DNA of 64,000 nucleotides from Maridesulfovibrio frigidus DSM 17176 (GCF_000711735.1 NZ_JONL01000001.1:806001-870000), one strand, 5' to 3'; shown: positions 10,503 through 19,602, counted from the first letter of the stretch. Made by a program: numbers and translations. The notes: a model not told the origin generated them from the letters alone.

Positions 10503-10871
10503 TTAACTTAGCATACGCTCAATTTCTGCAAGCATTTCATCTGAATTAGGTAGCGGCTTCAAAAAAATGGTGTTTGACACTCGCACAGCATTCTCGAGCT
10601 CTACTGGTATTTTATACTCAGGAGAGCCTGTGTAAACAATGAATTTTAATTCCGGCCATAGCGTTATAGCCGCATCAATGAATTCGATTCCGTCTATTCC
10701 AGGAAGTCGCAAGTCAACGACAACTAGGTCAACTTGAACTGTGTTTAAAACTTTAAGCGCAGTTTCAGCACTTTCAGCCTGATAAATTCTCAGACCACTA
10801 TCTTCTAAAGCCATTCCGATACTTTCGCGAACATATGTGTCGTCATCTAGAACCAATACAGTGTGCGACAT
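10503..10871 (-). CDS. Single-domain response regulator (CheY-like receiver)
   Basis: 122 residues, receiver domain only. The acidic pair DDD is at residues 9-11, the phosphoacceptor Asp is in VVVDLRLPGIDG (about 53), the conserved Thr is in YTGSP (about 80) and Lys is in FLKPLP (about 104). A GGGGAG ribosome-binding site precedes the ATG. It is the first gene of a likely two-gene unit with the HD-GYP gene. The output is unknown because there is no effector domain. Confidence 0.93.
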   Translation of the reverse strand: MSHTVLVLDDDTYVRESIGMALEDSGLRIYQAESAETALKVLNTVQVDLVVVDLRLPGIDGIEFIDAAITLWPELKFIVYTGSPEYKIPVELENAVRVSNTIFLKPLPNSDEMLAEIERMLS

Positions 10872-11199
10872 TTCAACTCCCCTTTACAAAGGCGGGCATT
10901 TTAACATTAAACGAATCAACTCGCCTTCAACAGAATCAACTTCTAAACATCTTTTATGTTGAGTTACCACAACAAAAAAACGTCACTGCCCATATGTATA
11001 ATTGTAAACAATTAATTATAAATTAAGCCAAGCAAAGTGAACGCTAACATTAAACGCTTAAGAACACTAAATGTAAGTTAGCTCTCATGACCATTTTTTT
11101 TACTGATCACATCAAAAAAGTCCCGCTCTCAATAAAGAAAACGGGACCTTAGCAAGCAAACTCATAACAAAAAGTCTTAAGCTAAATTGCAACCATAAA
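10872..11199. other. Intergenic region, 328 bases
   Basis: AT-rich spacer between the receiver gene and the STAS gene, both on the minus strand. The only structure I can support is the terminator hairpin near 11113-11150 for the STAS gene. The part next to 10871 should contain the promoter of the receiver/HD-GYP unit, but I could not pick convincing -35/-10 boxes. Confidence 0.6.
11113..11150 (-). terminator. Intrinsic terminator after STAS gene
   Basis: On the minus strand a GGTCCCG/CGGGACT stem (nine pairs with one wobble when A-T pairs are counted) is followed by a run of six T. It lies 50 bases beyond the STAS stop codon. Confidence 0.8.
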
Positions 11200-11685
11200 C
11201 TATATAGCCTCTTCCTTAGCTGCAAAAAAATCATGCGCTTCAGCAAGATTAGGAACAATATTTAAAATCCTATCCATTTGCACGGCTTCAAAAGCGTTAC
11301 GAATGTGATCGTTTCTGTTAACAAAAACAATATTTCCACCCCTGCGAAGTTCAGTCCTGTGCGCCTTCAAAAAAGCGCCAAGACAGGAAACATCTATAAA
11401 GAGGGCCTCATTAAGATCAACAATTATCTTACAGCCCCACTCCTCAGCTAATTCGTACAAACGCGGCTTCATGTGCTTTATGGTTTGGGTGTTGTAGACC
11501 CCTTGCAGAAAAAGGATAGTGTATTCATCTCTCACTTCTTCCGATAAATCAAAAGGCAAAGAAGTAGTGCGACCCTCCCCAGAGTCGAACCTCCGCCCCC
11601 CGTCAAAATCTTGACCAGGAAGATTGTCCAAAAAGACCCGATTCTTCAATAAGTTAATACTGTCTATTGTGTGCTTGTATGTCAT
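11200..11685 (-). CDS. STAS domain protein (anti-sigma factor antagonist-like)
   Basis: 161 residues. The last 110 form a STAS domain: YTILFLQGVYNTQT strand, KIIVDLNEALFIDVSCLGAFLKA with the serine that is phosphorylated in SpoIIAA-like proteins (IDVSCLG), then GGNIVFVNRND and a closing helix. The first 45 residues are unmatched and polar. It could act in a partner-switching cascade, but no anti-sigma kinase or phosphatase is adjacent. The Shine-Dalgarno site is weak, so the start is less certain than the domain. Confidence 0.85.
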   Translation of the reverse strand: MTYKHTIDSINLLKNRVFLDNLPGQDFDGGRRFDSGEGRTTSLPFDLSEEVRDEYTILFLQGVYNTQTIKHMKPRLYELAEEWGCKIIVDLNEALFIDVSCLGAFLKAHRTELRRGGNIVFVNRNDHIRNAFEAVQMDRILNIVPNLAEAHDFFAAKEEAI

Positions 11686-11776
11686 AGAAGTAAGAATTGC
11701 ATATTCGATGCCATTCCTTCCAGCATTCTAAAATCAAGCTCCTATAAAAATCCTTTACGCAGATGCAAAACCCTTC

Positions 11777-12742
11777 TTACTGCATAAAAAGCCATTCAAG
11801 CGGCTCAGCGAGGCCTTTTTCGACAAATTCTTCTTTCAAGACAACTCTACACTCTTCCGGGTGAAGCGGAGACCATTTAACGAACTCTTCAGGGCCGTTT
11901 GAATAAACAATAACGCGAGGCTTCCCCCAAATAGCTGCCATGTGAGCAGGAGAAGAATCGTTCCCCATGAACCAGCCAGCCTGTGAAATAACCTCCGACA
12001 AAAATGCAACACTCCCGCCCAAGTGAAAAATATTATCGCCCTTGAAAGCTTTTTTAACAGCTTCCCTTTCAAATGGAGCACACACAACAACAATCGGTAA
12101 TACCTTTGCGATCTTGGCAACTTCTGCCGCCCAGTGCTCGAGAGACCACCCCAAACCGCCAGATGTCTTTCCGGCAGGGTGAAGAACTATGTACTTGCCC
12201 GGCTCCAGACCGTTTTGAGATAAAACCTGTTCTACTTCAGCTTCAGCCTGAGGATCATGATGTAGAACAGGAGGATCAACTTCCACTTTTTGATCGAGGA
12301 CAAAACTCATAAAATGACTCCTCATTTCAAGAACATGCACCCCTTTAATATCAGTTCCGACGTGATTCAAAAATTGAAATGACCCTTTTAATTTATTACC
12401 AATACGCGCCTTAGCTCCGCCGAGAAAAGCGAGAAGTTCGTTGCGGACTCCTGAGCGAAAATGGATGGAAGCATCGTATTTATCTCTGCGCCATTCTTTT
12501 ATCAGCTCCCATTGGCGTAACAATGAGTCTGTCTTACGATTGAAAACACAAACTTTATCGATCATAGGACTGGCACGAACAAGCTCAGCACTACCATCAT
12601 CTACAACCATAGTGATATACGAATCAGGATAGAGATCTTTAATAACCTTAATAGCTGCAAGCACCATCAAAGAGTGCCCCAAAATGCCATTAGAAATAAT
12701 CAACCACCGACCGCCTGTTCCTGATAATTTTATTCTTTTCAT
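11777..12742 (-). CDS. Glycosyltransferase family 9 (heptosyltransferase-like)
   Basis: 321 residues. An N-terminal Rossmann-like half begins LIISNGILGHSLM and a C-terminal half has the GT9 signature GNDSSPAHMAAIWGKP (about 255-270) that contacts the nucleotide-sugar, plus YIVLHPAG. Family members transfer ADP-heptose or similar sugars to lipopolysaccharide core at the inner face of the membrane. No other LPS core gene adjoins it, so donor and acceptor are inferred only by family. Start ATG with GAGAT upstream. Confidence 0.88.
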   Translation of the reverse strand: MKRIKLSGTGGRWLIISNGILGHSLMVLAAIKVIKDLYPDSYITMVVDDGSAELVRASPMIDKVCVFNRKTDSLLRQWELIKEWRRDKYDASIHFRSGVRNELLAFLGGAKARIGNKLKGSFQFLNHVGTDIKGVHVLEMRSHFMSFVLDQKVEVDPPVLHHDPQAEAEVEQVLSQNGLEPGKYIVLHPAGKTSGGLGWSLEHWAAEVAKIAKVLPIVVVCAPFEREAVKKAFKGDNIFHLGGSVAFLSEVISQAGWFMGNDSSPAHMAAIWGKPRVIVYSNGPEEFVKWSPLHPEECRVVLKEEFVEKGLAEPLEWLFMQ

Positions 12743-13014
12743 ATTTATCTCGAATTTGCCTGAATTTGATAAGTAACCTCATAGAACTACCGTTTGTTCT
12801 TGATGCAGTACTGCCATATTAGAGACTAATTTGTCACGCGAAACAGGCTATACACTAGCAGCAAACGTGTATACGCTAATTACCAATAAAAGCAGAGGTA
12901 TTATAAATATGTTTGACAACAACCAAAAATATCATGCTTAATAAAGTTCAGTTTTTCAGAAAATACCGACTAAAGACGTCCACTATTCTTTAACTACACA
13001 AGCGGAGATTTATC

Positions 13015-13320
13015 ATGATTATTCTAACAGCAGCTCTTAAGGCAAAAAAAGGTAAAGAAGCAGATGTTGAAAAAATATTAGTTCACATGGTATCTGAGAC
13101 AGCCCAAGAAGAAGGAGCTTTAGAGTACCGATTACACAAATCCACAACCAAACCGGGATCCTTTTACTTATATGAAAAATATACAGGGCAGGCTGCAATA
13201 GATGCTCATGTTGAGACTGACCATTACAAAGCACTTGGAGCCAGCCTAAATGGATTAGTGGAAGGAGATCTCGAAATAGAACTATATAATTTTATTGATG
13301 GAATTCCTGAAAACAAATAG
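13015..13320 (+). CDS. Antibiotic biosynthesis monooxygenase (ABM) domain protein, YgiN-like
   Basis: 101 residues with the ABM ferredoxin-like fold pattern: ILTAALKAKKGKE strand-turn, EEGALEYRLHKS, FYLYEKYTGQAAIDAHVETDHYKAL. YgiN-type members are small quinol/redox monooxygenase-like enzymes or heme-associated proteins that need no cofactor. It is a single-gene unit with GGAG upstream of the ATG and a hairpin terminator directly after the stop. Substrate unknown. Confidence 0.88.
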   Translation: MIILTAALKAKKGKEADVEKILVHMVSETAQEEGALEYRLHKSTTKPGSFYLYEKYTGQAAIDAHVETDHYKALGASLNGLVEGDLEIELYNFIDGIPENK

Positions 13321-13336
13321 CCAACATCCCCTCCAC

Positions 13337-13372
13337 ATATAAAGGAGGGCCGCCCTTGGCCTTCCTTTATAT
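13337..13372 (+). terminator. Hairpin terminator after ABM gene
   Basis: Fourteen-base stem (ATATAAAGGAGGGC pairing with GCCTTCCTTTATAT, one G-T wobble) 16 bases after the stop codon. The T-run is short, so termination strength is uncertain. Confidence 0.65.
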
Positions 13373-13401
13373 TTAAACTGAAACATTGCCAAAAGCTTAC
13401 C

Positions 13402-14016
13402 ATGACAAAATATCTACAGCTTCTATTAATAACATTGCTATTTCTACTCTCCAGCTTGATTGTTGCTCATGCCAGTTTTCTCCCTTTTGGAAGAATGTAC
13501 AAAGCAGCTAAAGATGATAGGACATACAAAACTCAAGCACAGGACAGCAGACTTCAGTTGCAACTTCATAAGACAATACTACTCAGCATGCCATCTGAAC
13601 TCTTGAGCATAAGCACATATGTCTATTTGGGACACGGCTTTATAGTGGGAGAAGTTCAAACTGAAGAGCAAAGTAGAGAACTAGTAGCCGCAGCGGGAAA
13701 ATTGGATGGGATTAACGGAGTCAGCTATTACCTTCCTATAAAGAGCAAACAAGATCAGACTGCAACATCCTCTGCGCTTGAAATTAAAATTAACGCCATA
13801 TTTGAACCAGACTATCCGTCATCAAAACTTACAGTAAAAGTTGTTCAAGATGTGGTGGTGGTTCTCGGAGTTCTCACCTCAGATGAGCAACAAAATACTC
13901 TTAACTCACTAAAAAAAATAAGTGGCGCCGATAAAGTTATTAATTTTATCCAAACACCCTCCTCGGAAGAAACAAAACGTAATAGACCAAAACCTTTACG
14001 AAATCTTTTCAACTGA
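13402..14016 (+). CDS. Exported double-BON domain protein (OsmY/DolP-like)
   Basis: 204 residues with a signal peptide or anchor (residues 4-25, ending near VAHAS). Two BON-like units follow: QLHKTILLSMPSELLSISTYVYLGHGFIVGEV with LDGINGV (about 48-110), and LEIKINAIFEP with LTVKVVQDVVVVLGVLTSDEQ and ISGADKV (about 128-190). BON domains bind phospholipid in outer-membrane maintenance and osmotic protection proteins. The tail is basic (KRNRPKPLRN). No strong Shine-Dalgarno site is visible. Subcellular site (periplasm) is inferred from the leader. Confidence 0.82.
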   Translation: MTKYLQLLLITLLFLLSSLIVAHASFLPFGRMYKAAKDDRTYKTQAQDSRLQLQLHKTILLSMPSELLSISTYVYLGHGFIVGEVQTEEQSRELVAAAGKLDGINGVSYYLPIKSKQDQTATSSALEIKINAIFEPDYPSSKLTVKVVQDVVVVLGVLTSDEQQNTLNSLKKISGADKVINFIQTPSSEETKRNRPKPLRNLFN

Positions 14017-14089
14017 TTTACCGCGAAAGCCACATAGCTATCCTGTACTAATCCATACGATAGCTCACGCCTATGTATTTCCCAAAAAA

Positions 14090-14111
14090 AAGAGGAGCAT
14101 TTGCTCCTCTT
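14090..14111 (-). terminator. Intrinsic terminator shared by convergent genes
   Basis: Perfect ten-base stem AAGAGGAGCA/TGCTCCTCTT with a two-base loop. On the minus strand it is followed by a T8 run, so it mainly serves the MscS gene. The plus strand reads into a T-rich stretch and may stop the BON gene transcript. Confidence 0.85.
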
Positions 14112-14148
14112 AATTACTTTTTTAAATAGCGTAAGATATGTTTCAGAA

Positions 14149-15033
14149 TTACTTTTCCTCTTTGTACAAGTGAACATCAGTCTGAGGATAAGGAATAGAG
14201 ATCCCGGCCTTATCAAAGGTAATTTTGATACCTTCAAGCAGATCCCATCTCAAACCCCAGTATTCAGAAGTTGCCACCCATGGGCGCACAAGAATATTTA
14301 CACACGAATCACCAAGCTCCCCGACCACAATATTTGGTGCCGGATTCTTCAGGACTCTGCTATCTTCTGAAAGAATTCTTGCGAGAATTTCTTTAGCTTT
14401 TGGAATATCATCATCATAACTAATACCTATAACGAGATCTACGCGTCTTGTCTTATTGGCAGTGGTATTAATTATTACGGAGCTGAGGATCGACGAGTTT
14501 GGCACTACCACCTTCTGATTATCAGGGGTAGAGAGTTCGGTGTAAAATGCTGAAAGAGTCTGAACAGTCCCGGAAGTTCCGGCAATTGTAACATAGTCTC
14601 CCTTCTTGAAAAGACGAAGAACTATAAGCATAACTCCGGCGGCAAAATTTGACAGAGTATCTTTAAGCGCCAAACCGATAGCAAGACCGGCAGCACCGAG
14701 AACAGCAAGGAATGACGTGATATTAATCCCAGCCTGCCCGAGAGCTGCAACCACAAACGCGGCAAGCATCATATAATAGATAATATTCTGGATAAATGAG
14801 GTTAAGATATCATCGATCTTAGCCTTAGACATAACCTTACCAACAAGATTAGCAGACTGTTTTGCAACAAGCCGTCCCACAAGCAGAACTAAAAGAGCAA
14901 CTATAATTTTAATCCCATAGAGGCTTGCAAAGCTAATACCTCTCTCAACTAAGCTGCTTATAAAATCAGGACTTAAAAGAGCGAGAGGATCATCAAGTGG
15001 AATATCTAAAAGTGATTTTTCGGTACCGTTCAT
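14149..15033 (-). CDS. Small-conductance mechanosensitive channel, MscS family
   Basis: About 294 residues from the ATG at 15033; an upstream TTG extension is possible but gives an atypical N-terminus. Three transmembrane helices (around 35-55, 75-100 and 105-130 of this form) end in the pore helix AAGLAIGLALKDTLSNFAAG, with the conserved Gly/Ala packing pattern of MscS TM3. A beta domain follows (GDYVTIAGTSGTVQTLSAFYTEL, VVVPNSSILSSVIIN) and then a C-terminal alpha/beta cage. It is an osmotic safety valve in the inner membrane and a single-gene unit. Confidence 0.93.
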   Translation of the reverse strand: MNGTEKSLLDIPLDDPLALLSPDFISSLVERGISFASLYGIKIIVALLVLLVGRLVAKQSANLVGKVMSKAKIDDILTSFIQNIIYYMMLAAFVVAALGQAGINITSFLAVLGAAGLAIGLALKDTLSNFAAGVMLIVLRLFKKGDYVTIAGTSGTVQTLSAFYTELSTPDNQKVVVPNSSILSSVIINTTANKTRRVDLVIGISYDDDIPKAKEILARILSEDSRVLKNPAPNIVVGELGDSCVNILVRPWVATSEYWGLRWDLLEGIKITFDKAGISIPYPQTDVHLYKEEK

Positions 15034-15184
15034 AATTTTTCTTGTGTTTAGAGGGTTAAGACATCTGTCTAATAGCAAGACAGAACTGCATTGAACAATT
15101 CTGTCTTTACTATAAAATTTGCAATTATAATTTTCCGGTAATAGCGATCACGCCTAAAGATTAATAACCAATTTTGAGCGAAAT

Positions 15185-15883
15185 TTAAACAAAAGGTTTT
15201 ATGATGAAATATATTCCTAACAATCCTATAATCAGCCCAGCTGATTTACGAAACCAGTTACTTGCCTGACTAAAGGAACTATTCGCAAGCAGATTCCGAA
15301 CCCAAGCGGTAGAACTTCCTGCAAGAACAATAGGCAAACAGTGGCCTAGCGCAAATAATACAATGAGAATAATACCGTTTGCAATCTTTTCCTGAACTGT
15401 GATGATAGCAAGAATCGGGGCGATGAATCCAAAAGTACAGGAACCGGAAAGAACTCCATATGCAAGCCCCAGCAAAAAAGCCCCCTTCATACCGGTAAGC
15501 TTCAAATTGCCCATAAGATTGCCCGAAATTGAGCATCCCTCAATACCTAGCATATCCAGAGCAACCCAGATTAGAATCAAACCGACAATGATTGTCCACC
15601 AAGGGCCTATATCACCCAGCATTCTACCGAGAACAGCGCATATAGTTCCGATCAGCGCAATGGTAATAAACAACCCCGAAGTAAATAATATAGCGTAAAG
15701 GGCGGCCTTTCTACCTTCCACAAGTTTGTTCTGCCCGCCGACATACCCTATGATCAATGGGATTGAGGCTAAATGACATGGGGAAAACAGAATACTTACA
15801 ATACCCCATAGAAAACACCCCAGTGCGGCAAAACCGGTATCACTGACTATCCATGAATTAATAGTTAAAAAGAATTGATCCAT
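15185..15883 (-). CDS. ccdA: CcdA-type thiol-electron transporter
   Basis: 232 residues with six predicted membrane helices. Redox cysteines sit in ILFSPCHLASIP (helix 1, about residue 36) and SGSCTFGF (helix 4, about 149), the positions used by CcdA/DsbD-beta to pass electrons across the membrane. The gene starts three bases after the stop of the thioredoxin-like gene, so the electron acceptor is probably that protein. Third gene of a redox-disulfide/thioredoxin/CcdA operon divergent from ccmF, consistent with reducing apocytochrome c or other exported thiols. Confidence 0.9.
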   Translation of the reverse strand: MDQFFLTINSWIVSDTGFAALGCFLWGIVSILFSPCHLASIPLIIGYVGGQNKLVEGRKAALYAILFTSGLFITIALIGTICAVLGRMLGDIGPWWTIIVGLILIWVALDMLGIEGCSISGNLMGNLKLTGMKGAFLLGLAYGVLSGSCTFGFIAPILAIITVQEKIANGIILIVLFALGHCLPIVLAGSSTAWVRNLLANSSFSQASNWFRKSAGLIIGLLGIYFIIKPFV

Positions 15884-15886
15884 TCC

Positions 15887-16318
15887 CTATTTGACCCCAA
15901 GCTCTGCAAGCTTTGCCTTAATGGCGGCTTTATCAAAAAAACCTTGATGACGATATCTTTCCACCCCGTCTGCGTCATAAAAAATTTGGGTAGGAATAGC
16001 GCTAATGGCGTATTTCTTTCCTTCATCCGGGTTTTGCCAGACATCAATAAAAACAATGGCAGCCTTTCCTTCATATTCCGCAGACAGTTCCTTAATAATT
16101 GGTGCCATCATTTTGCAGGGAACGCACGAATGCGCGCCAAGATCGACCATAGTTACCATACCGGGAATGGGCGTAACCTGTGGCTTGCCAGAAATAAGAT
16201 CTGAAATCGCGGGGCCGGACGCATGAGACTCAGCCTTATTATTAACGAAAGAATAAACTCCAAAGCCTGTAACAACAGCAAGCAAAATTATAACCACTAA
16301 CTTTCTATTCATTTTCAT
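15887..16318 (-). CDS. Membrane-anchored thioredoxin-like protein
   Basis: 143 residues: an N-terminal anchor (residues 7-25), then a thioredoxin fold with CVPC in LGAHSCVPCKMMAPI (about residues 64-67) and cis-Pro in AISAIPTQIF. A start six bases further in (second ATG) is better spaced from AAGG. Sandwiched between a redox-active disulfide protein and CcdA, it likely sits in the periplasm and receives electrons from CcdA. Confidence 0.9.
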   Translation of the reverse strand: MKMNRKLVVIILLAVVTGFGVYSFVNNKAESHASGPAISDLISGKPQVTPIPGMVTMVDLGAHSCVPCKMMAPIIKELSAEYEGKAAIVFIDVWQNPDEGKKYAISAIPTQIFYDADGVERYRHQGFFDKAAIKAKLAELGVK

Positions 16319-16331
16319 ACCTTGATATACT

Positions 16332-16571
16332 TTAAGATAGTTCTAACCAACTGAGAACGTCCTTCTTACTAGGGCATCGCCCTGTAATTTTAACAGCTCC
16401 GTTAACAGCCACAGCCGGAGTAGACATCACCCCGAAGGATGCAATATCTTGAAAATCAGTTATTTTTTCAACAATTGCATCAACACCTGATTCGGCAACA
16501 GCCTCTCTCACTACTTTTTCAGCCTGTGCGCATTTCGAACACCCAGGACCCATCACTTGAATTTTTATCAT
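16332..16571 (-). CDS. Small thioredoxin-fold redox-active disulfide protein
   Basis: 79 residues from the ATG at 16571, which has GGAG six bases upstream; a longer frame to 16655 lacks support. Motif GPGCSKCAQAEKVV gives a CSKC active site, and STPAVAVNG supplies the cis-Pro loop. It matches the family of about 80-residue redox-active disulfide proteins (TIGR00412 type) common in anaerobes. First gene of the operon with the thioredoxin-like protein and CcdA. It has no export signal, so it may be the cytosolic reductant. Confidence 0.88.
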   Translation of the reverse strand: MIKIQVMGPGCSKCAQAEKVVREAVAESGVDAIVEKITDFQDIASFGVMSTPAVAVNGAVKITGRCPSKKDVLSWLELS

Positions 16572-17054
16572 GTATTTCTCCAATACATTAAATATACACA
16601 CCGAAACAAGCCAAGACACATTATATATAAACCCAATACGTGGAGACCTTGCCATGCTTTATAATACCAATCCATCATTATTTTCTACCAACTGCGAGTT
16701 TTAAAATAAGAGCTTTATTTTACCGTTAGTCAAACATTCTCATCTTTCTGTCAAATACTCTGCACAACAGCACATTACCATATAATCCTGCACATCCACC
16801 TTGCACACCCATGCAATAGTTTGCACAAAGCCACTTTAACACTTTACATTTACGCATTTAATTCGGTATCTTAGAAAATGGACCATTAATTGCTAATATA
16901 CGAGTTTGTGCAAACCATACTAATACAGTGCACTTTTACAGTTTTCTTATAGATCACACTCTCCAATATGGGTCGCGAGGGATGTTTTGGGTGGCGATGG
17001 TGGCGAAAAGTGGTTCGCCAAACTTATGAATTTCGTTAATTGTTTGGAGGGGTA
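16572..17054. other. Divergent regulatory region between redox operon and ccmF, 483 bases
   Basis: No gene seen. It contains two near-palindromic sites, GTTTGCACAAA near 16819-16829 and GTTTGTGCAAAC near 16910-16921, which are reverse complements over ten bases. A GC-rich patch just before ccmF carries the hairpin TGGCGAA/TTCGCCA (17001-17020). The first two may be operator half-sites serving both divergent operons; the hairpin would lie in the ccmF leader. Confidence 0.45.
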
Positions 17055-18953
17055 ATGCATTTTGTAATGGAAATGACTCTAGTTCTCGCCATGTTCATCT
17101 CGCTTGCGGCAGCAGCATGGGGATGTCTAAATGCATGGCAAGGTCAAAATAGCTCACTTAAATGGCTAGAGAAAGGACAACTCGTTGTCATTTCTTTAAT
17201 ATCAATCTCCAGCATAGTTTTGCTTTACGCACTGATGACGCGTGATTTCTCATTTAAATATGTTGCGGATTATACGAGCATAGATCTACCTAACCTTTAC
17301 GCTGCAACAGCATTCTGGGCAGGACGTCCCGGTTCTCTACTTTTCTGGCTGCTCATTATAGCAGTTGGCGGAACACTTTTTCTCCGCACCAAGAACTATG
17401 CAGATCTCCCGCAGGAAACGAAAATCGCCTACTGGATGGTATATTTCGCCATTCAGGCATTTTTCCTATTCATCCTCACAACTGCAAGTCAGCCATTCAT
17501 TGAGCTGCTTCATCCACCAGCCGATGGAACAGGGCTGAATCCGCTACTACAGAACCCCGGCATGGCCTTCCATCCGCCGCTTCTGTTCTTCGGATACGGA
17601 CTATTTACTGTACCAGCCTGTTTAGCCATCGCAATGGCAATCACCAAAGGTGATGATTCATGGATGAAACTCACCCGCAACTGGGTGCTTCCAGCATGGT
17701 CCTTTTTGACCGCCGGAATTGTCCTTGGCGCGTGGTGGGCATACATGGAACTTGGCTGGGGCGGCTACTGGGCATGGGATCCGGTAGAAAATGCTTCAAT
17801 CATTCCGTGGTTCGTAGCAACAGCATACCTTCACACCTCAATTCTTGGACACAGATACGGAGTGCTCAAAAGAGTCAATATCGTACTGATAAACCTCACA
17901 TTCCTTCTATGTGTCGTCGGTACATATATTGTTCGTAGTGGTATCATTAAATCCGTTCACGCATTTGGTGGAGGCGGAGTTGGTGGATTACTGCTGACTT
18001 TTATCATCTTATATCTATTCCTGACTTTAACAGCGGCACTTTTTGCCAACACTAAAAAGACTAAACTGGAAGCAGAAGCCTTCAGCCGTCAGGGACTCTT
18101 AGTCGTTGCGGTATGGGTTTTCATTGCTCTTGGAACAGTCATTTTCCTTGGTACTATGTGGCCTGTTATCAGCCTCGGCTGGGAAGCTAATCCAGTAGGT
18201 GTTAACGCAGGTTTCTACAACACAGTTACCATGCCTCTATTCACTTTGATGGGCTTACTCCTTCTCATCTGCCCATGGTTCTCATGGAAAGAAGGAGTTC
18301 AGGATAAATACGGCCTCGGTGTTTCTGTTTTCACAGCTTTATGCCTAAGCGGAGCAGCATGGTTCAGCGGCATAAGAATGATACTTCCTCTTGTTGCCTT
18401 CGGAGCCGGATCGGGAGTCATTGCTTCCACCATCATGCTTGCCCTACGCAACAACTTATTATCCAGCAAACGTTTCTGGACCGCCCACGGCACACATTTA
18501 GGTGTAGCACTTATGATCGTCGGTGTGGCTATCTCAGGGCCTTACTCAACAACACATCGGGTAGCAGTCTCACCGGGACAGTCCTTTGAATTCTCAGGTT
18601 ATGAATTTACTTATAAGGACCTTACCAAGTCTAAAACCGAAGCTGTCGGATCAGTGATGGCGAATATTGAAGTTCGCAAGGACGGCGATATGGTTGGAGT
18701 ACTTCATCCTCAACAGCTGACTTACTCGACTAACGATCACCCGCATTCTGAAGTATCAACCATCTTCAGTTTCGGCAAAGAAGTATACGCAACAATTCAC
18801 GATATCAGTAACGGTCGCCTTGAGCCGTTAACCGTCAGCGTTCACCCGCTGGTTAACTGGATCTGGGTAGGTGGAACACTTTCCACGCTATTCCCGTTTA
18901 TAGTATTCTTCCCAAGAAGAAAGAAAAAAACGTCTGATTCTGACGCCAAATAA
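17055..18953 (+). CDS. ccmF: Cytochrome c-type biogenesis protein CcmF
   Basis: 632 residues from the ATG at 17055, preceded by GGAGGGG; a TTG five codons upstream is less likely. It is a multi-spanning membrane protein (about 14-15 helices) with the tryptophan-rich WWD heme-handling motif GGYWAWDPVENAS near residues 240-252 and the flanking conserved histidines. CcmF is the heme lyase subunit that attaches heme to apocytochrome c in system I. The other ccm genes (A, B, C, E) are not in this window. The next gene is a TPR protein 14 bases on, like CcmH/CcmI. Confidence 0.96.
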   Translation: MHFVMEMTLVLAMFISLAAAAWGCLNAWQGQNSSLKWLEKGQLVVISLISISSIVLLYALMTRDFSFKYVADYTSIDLPNLYAATAFWAGRPGSLLFWLLIIAVGGTLFLRTKNYADLPQETKIAYWMVYFAIQAFFLFILTTASQPFIELLHPPADGTGLNPLLQNPGMAFHPPLLFFGYGLFTVPACLAIAMAITKGDDSWMKLTRNWVLPAWSFLTAGIVLGAWWAYMELGWGGYWAWDPVENASIIPWFVATAYLHTSILGHRYGVLKRVNIVLINLTFLLCVVGTYIVRSGIIKSVHAFGGGGVGGLLLTFIILYLFLTLTAALFANTKKTKLEAEAFSRQGLLVVAVWVFIALGTVIFLGTMWPVISLGWEANPVGVNAGFYNTVTMPLFTLMGLLLLICPWFSWKEGVQDKYGLGVSVFTALCLSGAAWFSGIRMILPLVAFGAGSGVIASTIMLALRNNLLSSKRFWTAHGTHLGVALMIVGVAISGPYSTTHRVAVSPGQSFEFSGYEFTYKDLTKSKTEAVGSVMANIEVRKDGDMVGVLHPQQLTYSTNDHPHSEVSTIFSFGKEVYATIHDISNGRLEPLTVSVHPLVNWIWVGGTLSTLFPFIVFFPRRKKKTSDSDAK

Positions 18954-18967
18954 TCAGGAGCAATATA

Positions 18968-19564
18968 ATGCAAAACAATGCAAACCTTCGGGGAAAACAA
19001 ACTGTGATTCTGACAGTGGCGGCAGGATTAGTTCTAATGCTTATGTTCTCATTCATGTCGAAATCGCAACAGCCGTCTCAGCAAGCTCGTCCTTCTGCTC
19101 AGAATTCTGGTCAGAGCGGGGAATCCAATCCTGCCGGTGCAGCTATGAGCGAAGAACAAAGCGGTCATATTGCGCACCTGATGAAGAGCTTGAATGAAGA
19201 TCCGAATGACACCGAAGCTCTTTACGGTCTTGGCGAGTTATTCTTAGACATGAATTCGCTGGATAAAGCTGCTTTCTTCTTAGAAAGATTGATCAAACTC
19301 CAGCCGGAAAACAAAGACGCTTTATACCTATACGGAGTAGTTCAGCTGAAGCAGGATAAAACCATGCAGTCCGTTGAAACATTTGAAAAGGTAGTAAAAC
19401 TTGATCCGGGCCACTACCATTCCTACTATTACTTAGGAATGATTCTACGGCACGAGTTAGGACAACAAGAAAAAGGGGCCCAATATCTGCAAAAGATTCT
19501 CGATATCAACCCTGACCACAAAGAATTAATCGACGCAGTTAAACAAGAACTGGCTAGAAAATAA
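18968..19564 (+). CDS. Membrane-anchored TPR protein, CcmH/CycH-like
   Basis: 198 residues: N-terminal transmembrane anchor (10-30), a Ser/Gln/Pro-rich linker (31-60), then about three TPR units (NDTEALYGLGELFLDMNSLDKAAFFLERLIKLQPEN; DALYLYGVVQLKQ; HSYYYLGMILRHEL). In system I the TPR domain of CcmH/CcmI binds the C-terminus of apocytochrome c and presents it to CcmF. Position directly after ccmF, with AGGAG ahead of the ATG, supports that role. Confidence 0.88.
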   Translation: MQNNANLRGKQTVILTVAAGLVLMLMFSFMSKSQQPSQQARPSAQNSGQSGESNPAGAAMSEEQSGHIAHLMKSLNEDPNDTEALYGLGELFLDMNSLDKAAFFLERLIKLQPENKDALYLYGVVQLKQDKTMQSVETFEKVVKLDPGHYHSYYYLGMILRHELGQQEKGAQYLQKILDINPDHKELIDAVKQELARK

Positions 19565-19565
19565 C

Positions 19566-19602
19566 AAAACGCCCATGTGGATACAATCCGCATGGGCGTT
19601 TT
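19566..19602 (+). terminator. Bidirectional intrinsic terminator
   Basis: Twelve-base perfect stem AAAACGCCCATG/CATGGGCGTTTT with T-runs on both strands, between the convergent ccmF unit and the ATP-grasp operon. Confidence 0.9.
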
